The translations under genes were made by a program, and so were the position numbers. Of a DNA stretch of 10,543 nt, positions 6,808 to 10,543 are shown in pieces. The notes beneath the pieces were generated by a model that saw nothing but the letters and a program-made list of their open reading frames with translations, did no database searches and was not told the DNA's origin. This stretch comes from 40-80 sp040394775. Lineage in GTDB: Bacteria; Bacteroidota; Bacteroidia; Flavobacteriales_D; Crocinitomicaceae. The stretch is taken from the NCBI GenBank assembly GCA_040394775.1, contig JBEBRN010000086.1, forward strand, positions 1-10,543, written 5' to 3'. Every line of letters begins with the position of its first letter. Within the stretch, counting starts at the first letter, position 1.

Positions 6808-7759
6808 GAGAACGAATAACAATGTTATTTAACTGATTTTGGGATGACCATATTTTTCGAATGTATTCGCCAATGATTCCCAAGGCGAATAAAATTAATC
6901 CTGAACTGAAAAATATAGAAACAATAATGGACGTAAATCCCATTTCTACATCCTGTACTAGTTTCTGCCAAATAAAGTAGCATCCAATTCCAAAGAAAGT
7001 AAGCGACATAACAATTCCTAAACGTGTAATGAATTTTAAAGGAATTGAAGAGTGAAATAAGATGATGTTTAACGCAAATCCAATCAGTTTTAAGTAAGAA
7101 TAGGATGATTTTCCTTCTGCTCGTTTGAAATGTTCAACTTTGACCATTTCAACTGTCGATGAATAGTTGATGAGGTATTCATCTAAGAAAACAAGGGGTT
7201 TGTTTTTATCTTCAAATGAACTTAAGATCTCTTTTTTAATTAATCGAAAAGAAGTAATATTGACCAACCGAGGATTGGACAATTTGACTATTTGTTTTAA
7301 TAAGAAAGAGCCTATGTTTCGTATGAAAGAATGCTTCTTATCAGTAAAAACACCGTAAATTAAATCGGGACTTTTTTCATTATAAACATCCATCAATTTC
7401 ACTATCTCCCTTGGGTGATGCTGTAAGTCGTCGTCTAAAGTGATAGCGTATTTCCCTTTAACTTGGTTGAGCCCAATCATTGTTGCACTATGCTGCCCAA
7501 TATTCTTAGCAAGGCGAATAAGTTCAATTTCAAAAGGATATTCGGATTGAATTGTTTTAACTTTTTGATAGGTGTCGTCTTTACTAAAATCATCTACTAA
7601 GATCACCCTAAATGAAAAATCACTGTAAAACTCTTGTAACGCATCTAATAAAGATACAATTCGCTTTGACGCATTGTAAACCGGTATAACAATATCAAAA
7701 TCAGCAGTTCTCAAAGGCAGTAATGTTTGCGTTAAAGTTAGTTGTTTCCATGACAACAT
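6788..7759 (-). CDS. Family 2 glycosyltransferase, polyprenyl-phosphate type (GtrB/ArnC/DPM1-like)
   Basis: Taking ATG at 7759 gives 323 residues. The GT-A domain begins at FDIVIPVYN (21-29). The nucleotide-sugar and metal motifs are LVDDFSKDDT (54-63) and LDDDLQHHP (108-116), the latter with the DDLQ form of the GtrB/ArnC/dolichol-phosphate mannose synthase group. FKRAEGKSSYSYLKL (211-225) matches the conserved acceptor-side segment. Two membrane helices follow at about 245-266 and 278-300, closing with GEYIRKIW (297-304), also typical of this group. Such enzymes move a sugar from UDP- or GDP-sugar to undecaprenyl phosphate on the cytoplasmic face. The start is uncertain: 7759 overlaps the upstream gene by 59 bases, while TTG at 7714 would overlap by 14 bases and put the first residue just before the domain. 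The donor sugar cannot be read. Confidence 0.88.
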   Translation of the reverse strand: MLSWKQLTLTQTLLPLRTADFDIVIPVYNASKRIVSLLDALQEFYSDFSFRVILVDDFSKDDTYQKVKTIQSEYPFEIELIRLAKNIGQHSATMIGLNQVKGKYAITLDDDLQHHPREIVKLMDVYNEKSPDLIYGVFTDKKHSFIRNIGSFLLKQIVKLSNPRLVNITSFRLIKKEILSSFEDKNKPLVFLDEYLINYSSTVEMVKVEHFKRAEGKSSYSYLKLIGFALNIILFHSSIPLKFITRLGIVMSLTFFGIGCYFIWQKLVQDVEMGFTSIIVSIFFSSGLILFALGIIGEYIRKIWSSQNQLNNIVIRSHDVFKR

Positions 7760-8642
7760 TACAAATTTTAAATCCAACGCCAAAACCTGAAAGTAAAATT
7801 TTCTGATTATCTTTCATTGAAGCTCCATTTAAAGCCAATGTCAAGGGGATAGATGCGGAAGATGAATTGCCATATTCTAATATGGATTGAGGAGTTCGCT
7901 CTTCTGAAACCTTCAATTGCCGAATAACAGTATTGGTAATAATCTTATTTGCTTGATGGAAATAAAATGAGGAGATATCTTCACAGTTTAGGCTGTTCTT
8001 AGACAATAACTCTTGTATGGAATTAGCGACATGTAAAGTACTGAATTGATAGACATCTAATCCGCTTAGAGTCATCAGTCCATTATCTGAATTGATAGCG
8101 CAATAACCTTCTGCATAGCTTTTAATGTTCGAAGCAAATAATTGGTTCGTTCCCTTTTCTAATAATGTTATAGCGGCAATGTCCGAGAACAAAGGTTGAA
8201 CTGTGTAATTCTTTTCGTCGATGATATGACTGCTAAAATCACCATTACAAATCAAGATTCGCTGAGCAGCTGTAGATTGAAATAATGCGTTTGCCAGAAT
8301 TAACGCTTCCGTATAACCACTACATCCAGAGATGAGATCGTATGTGCTAATCTCTTCTTTAAAATTGAGTTGTTGGTTTAAGTAATTTGAAAGTGAAGGG
8401 ATTAACTTAGAGGGCGTTTGTGTTACAGTAATGAGAGCGTCAATAGTTTTGAAATCATTCACTACTTGTTGTAACCCTTTTACAAAGTAGTCTTCAATTT
8501 TGTGATTTTTGGGCGAAACATAACGATAGCGTATTCCTGTTGTCTTTACAAATTTGTCAATCTCAGGAATAGTGTCTTTAAATAATGCTAAATTATCGAC
8601 TCGTTTTCCTGAATGGACAATATGTATAGCCTTAATGTTCAT
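7701..8642 (-). CDS. 3-oxoacyl-ACP synthase III-like condensing enzyme (KASIII/FabH family)
   Basis: A 313-residue thiolase-fold protein. The full KASIII catalytic triad is visible: C107 in SGCSGY, H229 in FYFHQANK and N259 in EYGNSSSASIPL, with the terminal loop SGFGVGFK (285-292). It should therefore be an active enzyme that takes an acyl group onto cysteine and condenses it with malonyl-ACP, or transfers it as some divergent members do. It is slightly shorter than and clearly divergent from housekeeping FabH (about 317-320 residues), for example in the N-terminal third, where the usual GxYLP opening is replaced by a shortened start. It lies 14 bases after a dedicated acyl carrier protein gene and overlaps the glycosyltransferase, which argues for a specialised acyl group in surface-glycan synthesis rather than bulk fatty acid synthesis. 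Confidence 0.88.
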   Translation of the reverse strand: MNIKAIHIVHSGKRVDNLALFKDTIPEIDKFVKTTGIRYRYVSPKNHKIEDYFVKGLQQVVNDFKTIDALITVTQTPSKLIPSLSNYLNQQLNFKEEISTYDLISGCSGYTEALILANALFQSTAAQRILICNGDFSSHIIDEKNYTVQPLFSDIAAITLLEKGTNQLFASNIKSYAEGYCAINSDNGLMTLSGLDVYQFSTLHVANSIQELLSKNSLNCEDISSFYFHQANKIITNTVIRQLKVSEERTPQSILEYGNSSSASIPLTLALNGASMKDNQKILLSGFGVGFKICNVVMETTNFNANITAFENC

Positions 8643-8656
8643 ATTAATTTAGAGGA

Positions 8657-8878
8657 TTATTTTAACAAAGTATAAAAATCCTGAACGGTTTTAGCGGTAG
8701 CCAATTCTGCCGGAGAAAGTAATTTTCCCGAAACTTCATGGATCCGTGAAATAATTAACAATGCATTTAGTGAACTCCAATTTCTCAATTCTCGGAATAG
8801 AAAGTCAGGTTGTATTTCAGTTTTATCCATCGATAATTCGTCGCACAGTAATTCTATAAAATCGTCAAAAGTGTTCAT
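8657..8878 (-). CDS. Acyl carrier protein (phosphopantetheine-binding)
   Basis: A 73-residue acidic four-helix carrier protein. The segment RELRNWSSLNALLIISRIHE (29-48) aligns with the ACP motif LGxDSLxxxEL, so S36 is the expected 4'-phosphopantetheine site; the usual Asp before it is Ser (S35). The helix order (FDDFIELLCDEL, then the long loop, then ALLIISRIHEVSG, then VQDFYTLLK) fits the fold. It is the first gene of the minus-strand operon, directly upstream of a KASIII enzyme, and so is probably a dedicated carrier, distinct from housekeeping AcpP, which normally keeps DSL. The start ATG at 8878 is the only good one. It is divergent from the HEAT-like gene at 9092 across a 213-base spacer. 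Confidence 0.85.
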   Translation of the reverse strand: MNTFDDFIELLCDELSMDKTEIQPDFLFRELRNWSSLNALLIISRIHEVSGKLLSPAELATAKTVQDFYTLLK

Positions 8879-8976
8879 CTATTTGCTAAGTCAAAATAGT
8901 AAAGAACGAATATAAGGAAATTTTAAAAATTAAATGAATGCTAGCTAAATAAATATAGTGCTATTTCTGAGTTTAA

Positions 8977-9015
8977 TTACCGTTATTTGAAAAGCATCAA
9001 CCGTTTTTACCGTTA
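8977..9015. repeat. Three ACCGTT direct repeats in a divergent promoter region
   Basis: ACCGTT occurs at 8979-8984, 9000-9005 and 9009-9014. The first and last are part of identical nine-base copies TTACCGTTA (8977-8985 and 9007-9015), 30 bases apart. The cluster lies in the 213-base spacer between the minus-strand acyl operon and the plus-strand HEAT-like gene, about 40-80 bases upstream of the expected start of the latter's transcript. A regulator-binding site is plausible; no regulator gene is next to it. Confidence 0.45.
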
Positions 9016-9053
9016 AAATTTGCAATAAGGAGGCATAAACAGCAGGCAATTCC

Positions 9054-9061
9054 TATTTTTG
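9054..9061 (+). promoter_or_regulatory. Likely -7 element for the HEAT-like/LuxE-like operon
   Basis: TATTTTTG is a full match to TAnnTTTG and lies 30 bases before the ATG at 9092. No TTG is found at the expected -33 distance, so this promoter may depend on an activator, possibly through the ACCGTT repeats upstream. Confidence 0.45.
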
Positions 9062-9091
9062 TAATTTACATTTATTTCAATTGTTGATATT

Positions 9092-9661
9092 ATGCCAAAG
9101 CAAGATAAATTACCGACCAAGAAGACCGAGAATAAAAAATTAAAGATAGCAGCTGCCATTGAAGTTTTAAAATCATTGGATGAAAAGAAATTTAATACAG
9201 CACTAGATGACTTAAAAACATTCGGCGACGATTCTGTTATTGCTGTTTTGGCGAGTTTATATGGTAAATGTTCTCACGAACAACAACTTCAAATAGCAAC
9301 ATTCATTTCGGACATTAGAGATGAAGAGGTTCAAAACACGCTTGTTGAGGTTATCTTAGATGAAAAAGACGAAGCGACCAGAGTAGCCTTCCTTTCAGCG
9401 ATTTGGAGCAGTGGATTGGATTTTAGTGAATATTTACATGAATTTGTTCGGATTGCTATCAAAGGAACTTTATTAGACGCTATCGAATGTCATACAATTA
9501 TTGAGAATTTAGAGGGACCGTTTGAGGAAGATGTGGTAATGGAATCAAAAGTGTTCATCAAGGAAAACATGGAATCTATCCTTAAGGACGCTCAAAAGGG
9601 TGTTCTATTAGGTGATATTTTATTGAAAATTGAAGAATTTGATCAACAACTTGAATCTTAA
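9092..9661 (+). CDS. HEAT-repeat-like all-helical protein of unknown function
   Basis: A 189-residue soluble protein with a lysine-rich start (MPKQDKLPTKKTENKKLK) and then predicted helices only. The pairs at about 35-58 (FNTALDDLKTFGDDSVIAVLASLYG), 63-90 (EQQLQIATFISDIRDEEVQNTLVEVILD) and 94-125 look like HEAT-type repeats: a short helix, an Asp-rich turn, then a second helix. It has no signal peptide, membrane segment or catalytic motif, and is strongly acidic after residue 25. Such proteins usually act as binding scaffolds. Its stop overlaps the LuxE-like gene by 11 bases, so the two are translationally coupled and may work together. The start is supported by the -7 box 30 bases upstream. 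Confidence 0.6.
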   Translation: MPKQDKLPTKKTENKKLKIAAAIEVLKSLDEKKFNTALDDLKTFGDDSVIAVLASLYGKCSHEQQLQIATFISDIRDEEVQNTLVEVILDEKDEATRVAFLSAIWSSGLDFSEYLHEFVRIAIKGTLLDAIECHTIIENLEGPFEEDVVMESKVFIKENMESILKDAQKGVLLGDILLKIEEFDQQLES

Positions 9662-10543
9662 CCAACATATTACGAGACTTTTTTCAGATCATTCTGCAGA
9701 AGAATTTGAAGAATTAGCACTGAATACGTTTTATTTTCAGTACAAAACTAATTCCATCTATCGTCAATATGCTGATTTGGTTCAACGCCATAATCCTCAA
9801 TCGTTAAAGGAGATTCCCTTTCTACCAATTGATTTTTTTAAATATCACGAAATCCGTTCTCACCAGAGACCGGTTGAACTTTTCTTCAAAAGTAGTGGTA
9901 CAACACAACAAGTTCGGAGCACTCATTTTCTGGAAGATAAGACATTGTACGAACAATCATTTGAAAAAGCCTATCGACAATTTGTTGGTCATCCAGAAGA
10001 CCAGATTATTATTGCGTTGTTACCCAATTATATCAAGCAAGAGTTTTCAAGTCTAGTTTATATGGTGAAATACCTAATTGAAAAAACGAATTCTCCTTTG
10101 TCGGATTTTTATCTATACGATAAGGATAAAATTCAAGAGGTGTATCAAAAAGCTATTTCGTTAAACAAAGAAGTCGTTCTTTTTGGCGTAACGTATGCGT
10201 TGTTAGATTTAGCAGAAGCAGGAATCAAACTCCCAGGAATTAAAGTGATTGAGACGGGTGGAATGAAAGGACGAAGAAAGGAAATGTCCAAAATGGAATT
10301 ACACACCATCTTAAAAGAAAAACTGCAAATAGAAACCATATTTTCAGAATATGGCATGTGTGAATTGCTTTCTCAGTCCTATTCGGATGGTGTTTTATTT
10401 GAGTCTCCTAGCTGGATGAAAATACTTATTCGTGATAAGAACGACCCATTTACCTATGTGGATGATGGTAAGTCTGGCGGTATTAATGTGATTGACTTAG
10501 CGAATTTATATTCTTGTTCGTTTATTCAAACTCAAGATTTAGG
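9651..10543 (+). CDS. LuxE-like acyl-adenylating enzyme (partial, runs off the right edge)
   Basis: This frame is open from 9627 to the window end and shows 297 residues if started at TTG 9651; no in-frame ATG exists before the conserved region, so ATG-only calling misses it. The protein resembles the LuxE/PaaK-type branch of the adenylate-forming superfamily, which activates a carboxylic acid as acyl-AMP. Visible marks are FKSSGTT (79-85, the phosphate-binding loop), IETGGMKGRR (200-209), FSEYGMCEL (231-239, the YGxxE nucleotide motif) and DDGKSGGINVIDL (271-283, with the ribose-binding Asp region). The opening SDHSAEEFEELALNTFYFQYKTNSIY is typical of Bacteroidota members. Vibrio LuxE uses a late cysteine as acyl acceptor; that region lies beyond the edge or is absent. 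Alternative starts are TTG 9639 and TTG 9630. The start overlaps the HEAT-like gene by 11 bases. Confidence 0.8.
   Translation, partial: MNLNQHITRLFSDHSAEEFEELALNTFYFQYKTNSIYRQYADLVQRHNPQSLKEIPFLPIDFFKYHEIRSHQRPVELFFKSSGTTQQVRSTHFLEDKTLYEQSFEKAYRQFVGHPEDQIIIALLPNYIKQEFSSLVYMVKYLIEKTNSPLSDFYLYDKDKIQEVYQKAISLNKEVVLFGVTYALLDLAEAGIKLPGIKVIETGGMKGRRKEMSKMELHTILKEKLQIETIFSEYGMCELLSQSYSDGVLFESPSWMKILIRDKNDPFTYVDDGKSGGINVIDLANLYSCSFIQTQDL

Noticed and set aside
8892..8898. TATTTTG (minus strand) as the -7 box of the ACP operon.
   Set aside because: It is one base short of TAnnTTTG, has no -33 TTG, and would leave a leader of under ten bases. The real promoter was not located.
9027..9033. AAGGAGG, a perfect Shine-Dalgarno-like sequence in the divergent spacer.
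   Set aside because: No start codon follows at a useful distance, and it lies upstream of the likely -7 box, so it would not be in the transcript.
8865..9559. A 15-base identical repeat (8865-8879 and 9545-9559) covering the ACP start and a part of the HEAT-like gene.
   Set aside because: The second copy is coding in another context and there are no flanking signs of mobility. One such match in 10 kb of A/T-rich DNA can be chance.

Overview
The window looks like a chromosome segment of a low-GC Bacteroidota bacterium, most likely a flavobacterium. Three things point that way. The promoter at 1-31 has the Bacteroidota form (TTTG, 19 bases, TAACTTTG). Start codons mostly lack Shine-Dalgarno sequences and sit behind A/T-rich leaders. 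Several genes belong to typically Bacteroidota groups: a DUF5723 outer-membrane protein, a SusD-era style lipoprotein, and a TPR protein of sensor type. A genus cannot be named from this alone.

Layout. (1) 1-1230: a complete ribosomal-protein operon rpsF-rpsR-rplI (S6, S18, L9) with its own promoter and a clear intrinsic terminator. (2) 1302-1691: a MazG-like all-alpha NTP pyrophosphohydrolase. (3) 1810-3093: a secreted or periplasmic TPR protein with one C-terminal membrane helix and no output domain. (4) 3282-6312: a two-gene unit in which a large beta-rich lipoprotein precedes, by four bases, a DUF5723 outer-membrane beta-barrel protein. (5) 8878 down to 6316, minus strand: a closed four-gene operon of acyl carrier protein, KASIII-type ketoacyl-ACP synthase, polyprenyl-phosphate-type family 2 glycosyltransferase and GNAT acetyltransferase, the last three overlapping. 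(6) 9092 to the right edge, plus strand, divergent from (5): a HEAT-like helical protein overlapping a LuxE-like acyl-adenylating enzyme that starts at TTG and runs off the window.

Regions 1-2 are housekeeping. Regions 3-4 are envelope genes of unknown function. Regions 5-6 are the part most worth attention. An ACP, a condensing enzyme with an intact Cys-His-Asn triad, a membrane-anchored sugar transferase and an N-acyltransferase in one compact operon suggest that a short acyl group is made on the ACP and put on a lipid-linked sugar for a surface glycan. A divergently encoded acyl-activating enzyme could feed or use the same pool, but that link is inferred only from proximity. The divergent spacer carries three ACCGTT direct repeats that could be an operator. 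No tRNA, rRNA, CRISPR array, insertion sequence or phage gene was seen. No gene-free stretch exceeds 300 bases; the largest spacers are 8879-9091 and 3094-3281.
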